Origin: Clostridia bacterium
GTDB lineage: Bacteria > Bacillota > Clostridia > Christensenellales > CAG-138
NCBI GenBank assembly: GCA_017614315.1
Contig: JAGACA010000010.1
Span: forward strand, 1-40,510
Length of the DNA stretch: 40,510 nucleotides
Direction: 5' to 3'
This document shows, one piece after another, positions 17,104-24,868 of this stretch. Numbering within the stretch: position 1 is the stretch's first letter; each line of letters begins with the position of its first letter. The position numbers and the translations under genes were made by a program. The notes beneath the pieces were generated by a model. That model ran no database searches, was not told where the DNA came from, and saw only the letters and a list, made by a program, of their open reading frames with translations.

Positions 17104-17579
17104 ACCGATCCACCGTCGTGATCTTCTGGAGTGGGGATCACAAGGCGCTTATACACTTTTCCGTCGAGATGATCGCACTCGTGCAGCATAGCCCTTGCGA
17201 GCAAGCCCTCGCCCCTGAGCTCAAACTCATTCCCGTTCCTGTCGAACGCCTTCATAACGGCGATATTCGGTCTGATGACATAGCCCCTCTGATCCGGGAA
17301 GGAAAGGCAGCCTTCCATTCCTCCCTGTTCGCCTTCGGTATGGATAATCTCTGGATTGATCGCCTCGATCAGACCGTCCCTCTCCTCGCTGCAGTCGATA
17401 ACAACGACGCGGCGGAGTATGCCGACCTGCGGAGCGGCAAGGCCGACGCCGTCGGCATCATACATGGTCTCAGCCATATCATCAAGAAGCTCCCAAAGCT
17501 TTTTATCGAATTTAACGACGGGCTTTGCGACTTTATAAAGGCACGGGGCTTTTTCGATTTGTATCTTTCTGACAGCCAT
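17100..17579 (-). CDS. def: peptide deformylase (159 aa)
   Basis: This metalloenzyme removes the formyl group from new proteins. All three motifs are present: GVGLAAPQVG, EGCLSFP (metal-ligand Cys) and HECDHLDG (two metal-ligand His and catalytic Glu). The length fits the type with a short C-terminus. ATG at 17579 has GGAGG 6 bases upstream. It is the first gene of the nine-gene operon, and a promoter lies about 45-70 bases upstream. Confidence 0.98.
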   Translation of the reverse strand: MAVRKIQIEKAPCLYKVAKPVVKFDKKLWELLDDMAETMYDADGVGLAAPQVGILRRVVVIDCSEERDGLIEAINPEIIHTEGEQGGMEGCLSFPDQRGYVIRPNIAVMKAFDRNGNEFELRGEGLLARAMLHECDHLDGKVYKRLVIPTPEDHDGGSV

Positions 17580-17623
17580 TTTTACCTCCGAATACAGTTA
17601 TTGCATTATCCGCATTTTTAATC

Positions 17624-17652
17624 ATTATATTATAGCACATTTTGCGGTTCAA
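17624..17652 (-). promoter_or_regulatory. promoter of the def operon
   Basis: On the minus strand TTGAAC (17647-17652) and TATAAT (17624-17629) are 17 bases apart, about 45 bases before the def start. A second overlapping TATAAT lies at 17629-17634 but would leave a spacer of only 12. It is divergent from the lon promoter in the gap 17580-17824, which otherwise shows no gene. Confidence 0.8.
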
Positions 17653-17751
17653 TAAAAATATATTAAACACAATTCTTCATATATTGCAGTTGAAAACACA
17701 TACCTTTTGTTTCTTTGGATATGTTTCATAAAATTGTCTGGACCGCGGTTA

Positions 17752-17780
17752 TTGCGAATTCGACAAATATCCTGTATAAT
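17752..17780 (+). promoter_or_regulatory. promoter of lon
   Basis: TTGCGA (17752-17757), a 17-base spacer and TATAAT (17775-17780) end 44 bases before the lon start. A palindrome ACCGCGGT (17742-17749) touches the -35 and could be an operator. No CIRCE or CtsR-type repeat was seen. Confidence 0.75.
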
Positions 17781-17824
17781 GCAAATCAAAAGCGATCCGA
17801 GATGAAAGGAGCAAAGAATAAGCC

Positions 17825-20230
17825 TTGAGCGTTTTGGTTGAGGAAAGCCTTCCCCTTGTCGCCCTTCGCGGAGTCGTCGCGATGCCGTTCGTTCTTTTGA
17901 GCTTCGATATAGGCAAGGCGGGTAATATAGCCGCAATTGAATCGGCTGTCAATACCGACAGCCGCATACTCGTAGTGTGCCGCAGGGATTCGGTCGCCGA
18001 GGATCAGGGCAGACCCGGTCTGTTCAAAACAGGCTGCATTTGCAGGATAACAAAGATCATCAAGCTTCCCGAAGGAAGCACGAGGATATTCATCGAAGGT
18101 GTACGAAGGGCAAGGATCCTATCCTTAACGCAGGAGCTGCCCTATATGCGCGCAACGTTTCAGGAGCTGGTCGACCCTGCGTATCCCGCTGATGAAGCAA
18201 AGACGCTTCGTCAGATGATCTCCCGACACTTCCGCGATTTTTCCTTCGGAAACGGTAAAACTCCGATCAGGACGGTCATAGACGCGATAGAAAGCATAAC
18301 CGACGATAACCGCTACGTATTCAGCGCAGCCAATATCGTTATGCAGAGTTATGAGGACAGGCAGGCCTTTATCGAGAAGGACGATCATCAGGCAAGGTGT
18401 TTGAACCTTCTTGCCGTCATGAGCCGCGAGGCGGAATTCGCGAAGCTGACGCACAAGATCGAGGACGAGGTCAGAAGACAGATCGAAAAGAATCAGCGCG
18501 AGTATTTCCTCCGCGAGCAGATAAGAGCGATACGGCGCGAGCTCGGTGAGAGCGAGCAGAACGACGCCGACGAATTCAGAAGAAGGCTCAAGGCAAAGAA
18601 CGTCTCGGATGAACTCCGCGCGCGTATTTCCCGAGAAATAGATCTTTTTTCGACATTACCCGCCGGAAGTCACGAGATGCCCTCCCTTCGTTCATATATC
18701 GAATGCATGCTCGACTTGCCTTTTACCGAGACTACCGAGGACAATCTCGACGTCGCAAACGCGAGAGCGGTGCTCGACCGCGATCATTACGGTCTTGAAA
18801 AGGTCAAGGAAAGGGTGCTAGAGCACCTTGCCGTCGCGCGTATGACCGGTAAAGTCAACGGACAGATCCTCTGCTTCGTTGGCCCTCCCGGCGTAGGAAA
18901 AACATCCATCTCCTCCTCCGTCGCCGAAGCGCTCGGCCGCAAATTCGTAAGGATGAGCCTTGGCGGCATTAAAGACGAGGCGGAGATACGCGGTCACAGG
19001 CGGACGTATATCGGCGCTATGCCCGGAAGGATCATCGCCGCGATGCGAACTGCGGGGACGATCAACCCCGTTATACTGTTCGACGAGATCGACAAGCTCT
19101 CTCGCGATAACTACCAGGGAGATCCCCGCGCCGCAATGCTCGAGGTGCTCGACAGCGCGCAGAACAATTCCTTCCGCGATCATTTTCTCGAGATGCCGTA
19201 CGACCTCTCAAATGTCATGTTCATCACGACCGCAAACAGTCTGTATGATATCCCCGAGCCCCTGAGGGACAGGATGGAGATCATCGAAGTCCCGAGCTAT
19301 CTTTCCACGGAAAAGATACAGATCGCCGTCAGGCATCTTGTTCCCAAGCAGCTTGAAAAGCACGGACTGAAAAAGTCGATGCTCTCCATACCCGAGTCTG
19401 TTATCTCGGTTCTCATTGACGAATACACGCGCGAGTCCGGCGTCCGCACGCTTGAAAGGTATCTCGCGACGATTTGCAGAAAAGCCGCGTGTGATATTGC
19501 CGAGGGCAAAAAGCGCGTAAGGATGACCGTTTCGAAGCTCCACGAATATCTCGGAACTCCGAAATACATCGACAACGAGATATCCGCCTCCCCCGAGGTC
19601 GGGCTTGTAAACGGCCTTGCATGGACTTCTGTCGGAGGCTCCGTAATGGAGATCGAGGCGGAAGCCGTCAAGGGCTCGGGTCAGATCCAGCTGACGGGCA
19701 AGCTCGGCGAAGTCATGCAGGAAAGCGCGAAAGCGGCTATTACATATATCCGCGCGCATTACGACAAGCTTTCGATCGATCCCGATTTCATGAAGGAGAA
19801 AGACATCCACATCCACGTTCCGGAAAGTGCGGTGCCCAAGGACGGCCCCTCTGCCGGGACAGCGCTCCTTACCGCCGTGGTAAGCGCGCTTACCGGGATC
19901 AGCGTAAGATCGAAGCTTGCCATGACCGGTGAGATAACCCTTCGCGGACGTGTACTGCCGATTGGCGGCTTGAGGGAAAAGCTCCTTGCTGCTCTGCGGG
20001 CAGGTATCGATACTGTGCTGATCCCCGAAGGAAACAAAAAAGATCTTGAAGACGTTCCGGCAGATACTATTGGAAAGCTTAACATCGTTCTCGTAAAGAA
20101 CGCGGATCAGGTCCTCGATATCGCGCTGACGCGCCGGCCCGGAGCTTCGGGTGAAGCGAAAGCTTTTCCGAGAGACGTCGGCATGATCGTTCCCGGCACA
20201 GCGGGAAAGCCTCCGGCGCTCTCCGCATAA
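17825..20230 (+). CDS. lon: ATP-dependent Lon protease (801 aa)
   Basis: This cytoplasmic AAA+ protease degrades misfolded and regulatory proteins. The N-terminal substrate-binding domain begins LPLVALRGVVAMPF. A coiled coil around residues 190-260 follows (REYFLREQIRAIRREL). The AAA+ module has Walker A GPPGVGKTS (about 353-361) and Walker B ILFDEIDK. The C-terminal peptidase has the Ser676-Lys719 dyad, in PKDGPSAG and GLREKLLAAL. Length is normal. The start is a TTG at 17825, because no ATG or GTG lies before the conserved LPLVALRG segment. An AAAGGAG site stands rather far (about 13 bases) upstream. It is a single-gene unit facing away from the def operon. Confidence 0.97.
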   Translation: MSVLVEESLPLVALRGVVAMPFVLLSFDIGKAGNIAAIESAVNTDSRILVVCRRDSVAEDQGRPGLFKTGCICRITKIIKLPEGSTRIFIEGVRRARILSLTQELPYMRATFQELVDPAYPADEAKTLRQMISRHFRDFSFGNGKTPIRTVIDAIESITDDNRYVFSAANIVMQSYEDRQAFIEKDDHQARCLNLLAVMSREAEFAKLTHKIEDEVRRQIEKNQREYFLREQIRAIRRELGESEQNDADEFRRRLKAKNVSDELRARISREIDLFSTLPAGSHEMPSLRSYIECMLDLPFTETTEDNLDVANARAVLDRDHYGLEKVKERVLEHLAVARMTGKVNGQILCFVGPPGVGKTSISSSVAEALGRKFVRMSLGGIKDEAEIRGHRRTYIGAMPGRIIAAMRTAGTINPVILFDEIDKLSRDNYQGDPRAAMLEVLDSAQNNSFRDHFLEMPYDLSNVMFITTANSLYDIPEPLRDRMEIIEVPSYLSTEKIQIAVRHLVPKQLEKHGLKKSMLSIPESVISVLIDEYTRESGVRTLERYLATICRKAACDIAEGKKRVRMTVSKLHEYLGTPKYIDNEISASPEVGLVNGLAWTSVGGSVMEIEAEAVKGSGQIQLTGKLGEVMQESAKAAITYIRAHYDKLSIDPDFMKEKDIHIHVPESAVPKDGPSAGTALLTAVVSALTGISVRSKLAMTGEITLRGRVLPIGGLREKLLAALRAGIDTVLIPEGNKKDLEDVPADTIGKLNIVLVKNADQVLDIALTRRPGASGEAKAFPRDVGMIVPGTAGKPPALSA

Positions 20231-20245
20231 ACATCGCTTACTTCA

Positions 20246-20276
20246 TTCAGCCCGCCGAAAAAAACGGCGGGCTGAA
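20246..20276 (+). terminator. strong stem-loop after lon, probable terminator
   Basis: A perfect 12-bp stem, TTCAGCCCGCCG (20246-20257) with CGGCGGGCTGAA (20265-20276) and a loop of seven A, starts 15 bases after the lon stop. It lacks a proper U run afterwards, so termination strength is uncertain. Confidence 0.55.
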
Positions 20277-20305
20277 AATATATCCGAGTATATTGCTCGG
20301 AATTA

Positions 20306-20334
20306 TTGACAAACTGATAACAGAGTGTTAGAAT
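20306..20334 (+). promoter_or_regulatory. promoter of the isc operon
   Basis: Perfect -35 TTGACA (20306-20311), a 17-base spacer and TAGAAT (20329-20334). The expected start of transcription is about 25 bases before the iscR ATG. Confidence 0.85.
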
Positions 20335-20362
20335 CCTAATACCAAGTCAAAAGGTAGGAATT
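20332..20362 (+). promoter_or_regulatory. candidate IscR operator overlapping the start of transcription and ribosome-binding site
   Basis: AATCCTAATACC (20332-20343) and GGTAGGAATT (20353-20362) form an imperfect inverted repeat just after the -10. The right arm contains the Shine-Dalgarno-like GGTAGG. The placement suits autorepression by the IscR-like product, but the site does not match a consensus I know well. Confidence 0.35.
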
Positions 20363-20364
20363 AA

Positions 20365-20799
20365 ATGAAGCTTTCAACAAAGGGCAGATACGGCTTAAAA
20401 GCCACCGTGGATATCGCCATGGAATACGGCAGGAGCAGGCTCTCAGTCAATCAGCTCGCGACAAAGCAGGCCATAAGCGAGGCGTATCTCGAGCAGCTTA
20501 TCGCTTCGCTTAAGAAAGCTGGGATACTCGAATCCGTCCGAGGCTCTGCGGGCGGCTATACTCTCTCCCGTCCCCCCGAGGAGATCAGCGTCGGAGAAGT
20601 TCTAAGGGCGCTTGAGGGAACGACCGCGCTTATCGAATGTGTCGGCACTGAAGGTACCGACTGCGGGAACGTATGCTCCTGCTCTGCGCGTCCTCTTTGG
20701 CTTAAGCTGCAGAAAAGGATCGACGACGTGCTCAATACTACGACGATAAAGGATTTGGCTGACGATTATTCTGTTCAGCTGGAAAGGAACAATAAATGA
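20365..20799 (+). CDS. iscR: IscR-like Rrf2-family transcription regulator (144 aa)
   Basis: This winged-helix regulator probably senses Fe-S cluster status and controls the operon it heads. The N-terminal MKLSTKGRYGLKA and the recognition helix are typical of Rrf2. The wing (GSAGGYTLSRP) follows. A cysteine group at residues 92, 100, 104 and 106 corresponds closely to the cluster-binding cysteines of IscR. The stop overlaps the iscS start by 4 bases. A CymR-type role (cysteine metabolism) is less likely because of the cysteine group and the operon content. Confidence 0.9.
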   Translation: MKLSTKGRYGLKATVDIAMEYGRSRLSVNQLATKQAISEAYLEQLIASLKKAGILESVRGSAGGYTLSRPPEEISVGEVLRALEGTTALIECVGTEGTDCGNVCSCSARPLWLKLQKRIDDVLNTTTIKDLADDYSVQLERNNK

Positions 20800-21956
20800 G
20801 AAGAGTCTATATGGACAATGCCGCGACCACGAGGCTAATCCCCGAGGTCCTTAACGCAATGCTCCCCTATATGACCGACATATACGGGAATCCATCGAGT
20901 CCGCACTATTTCGGTCAGCAGGCCGGAATGGCCGTCGACAGGGCTCGCGGGCAGGTCGCGAAAGCCATCAATGCCGATGCGGGCGAGATCATATTCACGA
21001 GCGGCGGTTCGGAGGCGGACAATACTGCCATCCGCGGCATCGCCGAGCGTTATCAGAAGCGCGGAAAGCATATAATCACCACGGCAGTCGAGCATCACGC
21101 GGTGCTCCATACCTGTCAGCTCCTTGAAAAGCAGGGATATGAGGTAACATACCTTCCCGTAGACGAATACGGCATGGTCACCGCCGAGCAGGTCGAAAAC
21201 GCGATTCGTCCCGATACCGTGCTCGTTACGGTAATGTTCGCAAACAACGAAGTCGGCACAGTGATGCCCATCGCCGAGATCGGAAAGATCTGCCGCGAGA
21301 AGGGCGTATTCTTCCACACGGACGCCGTTCAGGCCGTCGGTCATCTTCCTATCGACGTAAAGGAGATGAACATCGATCTTCTTTCGATGTCCGCGCATAA
21401 GTTCCATGGCCCCAAGGGTGTCGGTTGTCTTTATGTCAGAAAGGGTATCATCGTACCCGCTCTTATCGTCGGCGGCGCGCAGGAAAAAAACAGGCGCGCG
21501 GGCACGGAGAACGTACCGGGCATAGTAGGAATGGGCAAAGCGATCGAGCTTGCCTGCGAAGATCTTTCCGAAAAGTCCGCAAGGATCGCGAAGCTCCGCG
21601 ACAGGCTAATCCGCGAGATCCCCGAACTGATCCCCGAGGTCAAACTGAACGGTCATCCGACCGTAAGGCTCCCGAACAACGTCAATTTCTCGATCAAATA
21701 CATTGAGGGCGAATCGATACTCCTTATGCTGGATCTTAACGGCATTGCGGCTTCGAGCGGCTCTGCCTGCACGAGCGGATCGCTCGATCCGAGCCATGTG
21801 CTGCTCGCTATGGGGCTTACGCACGAAGTCGCGCACGGCTCGCTTAGAATGACGCTGAGCGACGAAACGACCGAGGAAGATATCGAATATGTTCTTGAGG
21901 TGCTCCCCAAGGTTGCCGAAAGGCTCCGTAAGATGTCGCCTCTGTATCACGAATAA
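20796..21956 (+). CDS. iscS: cysteine desulfurase (386 aa)
   Basis: This PLP enzyme takes sulfur from cysteine for Fe-S cluster and thiolation pathways. It begins YMDNAATT. The PLP lysine is Lys202 in SAHKFHGPKG. The persulfide cysteine is Cys325 in SSGSACTSGSLDPSHVL, the class I (NifS/IscS) form with an extended loop. Length is normal. It is coupled by a 4-base overlap to iscR and is followed 14 bases later by the scaffold gene. Confidence 0.96.
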   Translation: MRRVYMDNAATTRLIPEVLNAMLPYMTDIYGNPSSPHYFGQQAGMAVDRARGQVAKAINADAGEIIFTSGGSEADNTAIRGIAERYQKRGKHIITTAVEHHAVLHTCQLLEKQGYEVTYLPVDEYGMVTAEQVENAIRPDTVLVTVMFANNEVGTVMPIAEIGKICREKGVFFHTDAVQAVGHLPIDVKEMNIDLLSMSAHKFHGPKGVGCLYVRKGIIVPALIVGGAQEKNRRAGTENVPGIVGMGKAIELACEDLSEKSARIAKLRDRLIREIPELIPEVKLNGHPTVRLPNNVNFSIKYIEGESILLMLDLNGIAASSGSACTSGSLDPSHVLLAMGLTHEVAHGSLRMTLSDETTEEDIEYVLEVLPKVAERLRKMSPLYHE

Positions 21957-21970
21957 GGAGGAAAATAACA

Positions 21971-22354
21971 GTGTATTCCGAAAAAGTATTGGATCATTTC
22001 CAGAATCCCCGCAACATGGGCGAGATCGAAGGCTGGAACGGCATGGGCATGGTCGGCAACGCAAAATGCGGCGATATCATGCAGATGTTCATTCGCGTTA
22101 ACGACGAAGGCATTATCGAGGACGTAGGCTTCAAGACCTTCGGCTGCGGAGCCGCAGTCGCGACAAGCTCCATGGCTACCGAGATGATAAAGGGCAAGTC
22201 CATCGACGACGCTCTTACGCTTACGAATTCTGCGGTCGTTGAGGCTCTTGAGGGGCTTCCTCCCGTAAAGATCCACTGCTCCGTGCTTGCGGAGGAAGCG
22301 GTCAAAGCCGCGATAGACGATTATCACAAGAGAAAAGCCGAGAAGAAAGACTGA
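21971..22354 (+). CDS. iscU: Fe-S cluster scaffold protein IscU/NifU-N type (127 aa)
   Basis: This is a scaffold on which IscS and iron build a cluster. The three ligand cysteines are in KCGD (Cys33, with Asp35), FGCGAA (Cys59) and KIHCSVLAEEA (Cys103). The start is a GTG at 21971 with AGGAGG about 10 bases upstream. Only the U-type domain is present, without the NifU central or C-terminal parts. It lies between iscS and a DUF2156 gene, without hscA/hscB. Confidence 0.95.
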   Translation: MYSEKVLDHFQNPRNMGEIEGWNGMGMVGNAKCGDIMQMFIRVNDEGIIEDVGFKTFGCGAAVATSSMATEMIKGKSIDDALTLTNSAVVEALEGLPPVKIHCSVLAEEAVKAAIDDYHKRKAEKKD

Positions 22355-22360
22355 CCGTAA

Positions 22361-23248
22361 ATGCTCGATCTTAAACCGTTTACATCTGAGAGGATGGCCG
22401 GGATACGGCCTCTTCTTGATACGCAGAAATACAGGACCTGCGATTATACGGTCGGCGGGCTTTATATGTGGAGGAAGTATTTCGACCAGCTTTTCGCCGT
22501 TGAGGACGACATGCTGTTCATTTCAGCCGATTACCTCGATAAAGGCAAATGCTTCGCGGTACCAGTCGGAAACGGTGATCTGGAAAAAGCGCTTTCGAAG
22601 ATATCCGAATACTGTCTGGGCTCCTCCGTTCCCCTCAAATTCTGCTGCGTTACGGAAAAGGGACTTGACGAGCTGAAGTCGGTTTTGGGCGAGCCGAGAT
22701 CCGTCGTCGAGTATCGCGATTGGGCGGATTATGTTTATCCTTATTCGAATTTCCTGGGTTACCACGGTAAAAAGCTCGTGACGCCGAGAAATCACTGCAA
22801 CAGGTTCATGCGCGAATTCCCGGATCACGAATACGAAAATATCGACGGTTCAAACGTCGATAAAGCAAAAGGATTCCTCGTCGAGAACGCGCCGATACTC
22901 GAGAAGGCCGCGCCGCTCGCGAAGGAGGAATACCTCCGCGCGGTGGAAGTAATGGATCGATTCGTCGATTTCGGCTTTACGGGAGGCATGCTTTCGGTCG
23001 GCGGAAAGACCGTCGGCGTGACGGTAGGCGAGATCGTCGGCGACACGCTTTACGTGCATATAGAAAAAGCGCTCCGCGAATACAGCGGAGCATACCCGAT
23101 GCTCGCCTCGCTCTATGCCAAACAGAACGAGAACGAAAAGCTTCTGTACATCAATCGCGAGGACGATTCGGGCGATCCGGGGCTCAGGCGTTCGAAGCTC
23201 GAATACCACCCTTCGGAAATAATCACCAAATATGCGGTTGAATTCTGA
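22361..23248 (+). CDS. DUF2156 (GNAT-fold, LPG-synthase-C-like) protein (295 aa)
   Basis: The sequence has the pattern of DUF2156 proteins, a double GNAT-like fold related to the catalytic domain of lysyl-phosphatidylglycerol synthases: an early CDYTVGGLYMWRKY, a central GKKLVTPRNHCNRFMREFP and a C-terminal YINREDDSGDPGLRRSKLEYHP. It has no membrane segments, so it is a soluble acyl- or aminoacyl-transferase-like protein of unknown substrate. It starts 6 bases after the iscU stop and ends at a strong bidirectional terminator, so it belongs to the isc operon. Why it sits there is not known. Confidence 0.88.
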   Translation: MLDLKPFTSERMAGIRPLLDTQKYRTCDYTVGGLYMWRKYFDQLFAVEDDMLFISADYLDKGKCFAVPVGNGDLEKALSKISEYCLGSSVPLKFCCVTEKGLDELKSVLGEPRSVVEYRDWADYVYPYSNFLGYHGKKLVTPRNHCNRFMREFPDHEYENIDGSNVDKAKGFLVENAPILEKAAPLAKEEYLRAVEVMDRFVDFGFTGGMLSVGGKTVGVTVGEIVGDTLYVHIEKALREYSGAYPMLASLYAKQNENEKLLYINREDDSGDPGLRRSKLEYHPSEIITKYAVEF

Positions 23249-23250
23249 CA

Positions 23251-23279
23251 AAAAAACTCTGCGATTCGCAGAGTTTTTT
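23251..23279. terminator. bidirectional terminator between the isc operon and the peptidoglycan-binding gene
   Basis: AAAAAACTCTGCG (23251-23263) pairs with CGCAGAGTTTTTT (23267-23279) around a 3-base loop. U runs are present in both directions, serving the two convergent transcripts. It overlaps the stop codon of the minus-strand gene. Confidence 0.92.
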
Positions 23280-24060
23280 ATTGGCCTGTCGCCCTTCTTA
23301 TGTTTTCGTTATGCTCGATGTCCGGCAAATTGCCGACATGCGAGAGGCTTCCCTCGAAGAACACGCACACGTGTCCCCGCATGCCGTTCTCGCTGATAGT
23401 GTCGGAGCCGTGCGGCCAGCATTGGATTGAAGCCGCGACTTCCTGACCGTCAATCACGATGACTATGGGGCGTTTGAGGTAATTGTGTTCCTTGCCGCAA
23501 ATAGCCATGAACGCATTCATGGCGTCGGAAGAAACGGGTTCCATCTCGGCGTGATTCTCGCCGCCGACGAATACAAGACGAAGCTCATAACCCGTGTAGC
23601 AGTCGATGATCTTGTATTCCGAGTTCACCTTGAGCTTTTGGACTGCGACGCTCCATGCCATGATGTTCCCCGTTTTCTGTAGAGTAAGGGATCCGTGCTT
23701 GGGGCCTGCCGGGATCGAAATACCGCTTAAGCTCGCGCGAAGAGCCTCGTACTTGAACAGCAGCTCTAACGATTGATCGCCCATCCTGCCGTCGACCTGC
23801 ATCTCATAGCCCGAATCGCGGTAATTCGTCTGGAACGCCTTTACCGCGTCGACAGTCATGGATTTATACGAACCGGTAGGCTTGAAATTGAGATATCCGA
23901 GCTCCCTCAGACGCATCTGTATCCTTACGACTGCAGAGCCGACCGACGATTTTGCATAGATCGGCCCGGGCGACGACGAGGCATACGCCCTGTCGTAGCC
24001 GGATAGACACAGCGTTAAGCCGATGAGCGATATCAGCAATGCGGCGGCGAGCTTTTTCAT
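23278..24060 (-). CDS. secreted peptidoglycan-binding-domain protein (260 aa)
   Basis: A Sec signal peptide (residues 1-27, MKKLAAALLISLIG... ending YAS) leads to a PG_binding_1 domain (about 40-105) with VVRIQMRLRELGYL and VDGRMGDQS. The C-terminal half (about 115-260) resembles a domain I know only as attached to peptidoglycan-binding proteins in Clostridia. Its marks are the NHAEMEPVS segment, QCWPHGSDTI, GHVCVFFEGSLSH and a final His-rich LPDIEHNENI. These His and Cys residues could form a metal or catalytic site, but the activity is unknown. The gene has no Shine-Dalgarno sequence and its ATG is only 6 bases after a TATAAT, so it may be translated from a leaderless transcript. Confidence 0.85.
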   Translation of the reverse strand: MKKLAAALLISLIGLTLCLSGYDRAYASSSPGPIYAKSSVGSAVVRIQMRLRELGYLNFKPTGSYKSMTVDAVKAFQTNYRDSGYEMQVDGRMGDQSLELLFKYEALRASLSGISIPAGPKHGSLTLQKTGNIMAWSVAVQKLKVNSEYKIIDCYTGYELRLVFVGGENHAEMEPVSSDAMNAFMAICGKEHNYLKRPIVIVIDGQEVAASIQCWPHGSDTISENGMRGHVCVFFEGSLSHVGNLPDIEHNENIRRATGQ

Positions 24061-24066
24061 GCCGAT

Positions 24067-24095
24067 ATTATATCACGGTTTTCCCGAAATGTCAT
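24067..24095 (-). promoter_or_regulatory. promoter placed directly at the start codon of the peptidoglycan-binding gene
   Basis: On the minus strand ATGACA (24090-24095), a 17-base spacer and a perfect TATAAT (24067-24072) end only 6 bases before the ATG (24060). Transcription would start at or next to the A of ATG, leaving no leader. Confidence 0.7.
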
Positions 24096-24134
24096 CATTC
24101 GTATAAAATATTAGCGAAATAAGGATCTGCGGTA

Positions 24135-24163
24135 TGGAAAAACGATCTAAAATGTAATATAAT
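24135..24163 (+). promoter_or_regulatory. candidate promoter of pgsA
   Basis: TGGAAA (24135-24140, 4 of 6 matches), a 17-base spacer and a perfect TATAAT (24158-24163) lie 25 bases before the pgsA ATG. Confidence 0.6.
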
Positions 24164-24188
24164 GATAAAAGCGATCCGGAGGTTATAT

Positions 24189-24812
24189 ATGCGGCATATT
24201 CCCAACATATTAAGCTGTCTGCGCGTCCTTATGGTCGTCGCCTTCATAATCCTTTTCATAAAGCAGTATTACACCGTCTGCCTTATTCTTTACGTGCTTG
24301 CGTTTCTTACGGACGTGCTCGACGGTTATCTTGCGAGGAAATTCAACTGGATCTCCAATTTCGGCAAGCTCGTCGATCCTTTCGCGGATAAGTTCATGCT
24401 CCTGTCTGCGCTCGCATGTCTGTTCTTTGCAGGAGAGTTTCCCCTCTACCTTCTTATTGTGCTTCTTGTTAAGGAGCTCCTTATGGTGATCGGCGGGCTG
24501 TTCCTATTAAGGAAAAGAAAAGTCGCCGTCTATGCCGATATGTGGGGAAAAGCCGCTACCGGGCTGTTCTTCGCATCGGTCACCCTCACGCTCGTGAATC
24601 TCGTGCTTGCGTCCAACGATCTTCCGTGCATACCCAAATGGATGCTGACGATACTGTATGTTGCAGCGATCGCGATAAGCGTGTTTTCGCTTTTCCATTA
24701 CGCCTACCTCGGCGGATTCATCGGAAAGAAATACCGCAAGGTCAACGCCTATGAGGAGGAGATCAAGGAGCGGGAACAGACAGAAGGTCAGGAAGTAACG
24801 GACGAAGAATAA
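24189..24812 (+). CDS. pgsA: CDP-alcohol phosphatidyltransferase, phosphatidylglycerophosphate synthase type (207 aa)
   Basis: This membrane enzyme makes phosphatidylglycerophosphate from CDP-diacylglycerol and glycerol 3-phosphate. The CDP-OH-P signature is complete: DVLDGYLARKF followed by GKLVDPFADK, giving D-x2-D-G-x2-A-R-x8-G-x3-D-x3-D. Five to six membrane helices are visible, beginning IPNILSCLRVLMVV, and the C-terminus is a charged tail. I chose the ATG at 24189, which has CCGGAGG 6 bases upstream. A longer reading from 24162 overlaps the -10. Another CDP-alcohol transferase (for example cardiolipin type) is possible but less likely. Confidence 0.92.
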   Translation: MRHIPNILSCLRVLMVVAFIILFIKQYYTVCLILYVLAFLTDVLDGYLARKFNWISNFGKLVDPFADKFMLLSALACLFFAGEFPLYLLIVLLVKELLMVIGGLFLLRKRKVAVYADMWGKAATGLFFASVTLTLVNLVLASNDLPCIPKWMLTILYVAAIAISVFSLFHYAYLGGFIGKKYRKVNAYEEEIKEREQTEGQEVTDEE

Positions 24813-24868
24813 ACCAAATCCGAATACGGCGAATAGTATAGAGCAGCAAATCTTTTTGGAGGTGTTTA

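Noticed and set aside
17640-17750. Heat-shock operator (CIRCE or CtsR site) before lon
   Set aside because: No matching inverted or tandem heptad repeat is present, only a short ACCGCGGT palindrome.
24813-24868. Possible thiamine riboswitch before the NMT1-like gene
   Set aside because: The gap is only 56 bases and shows no TPP-box features.
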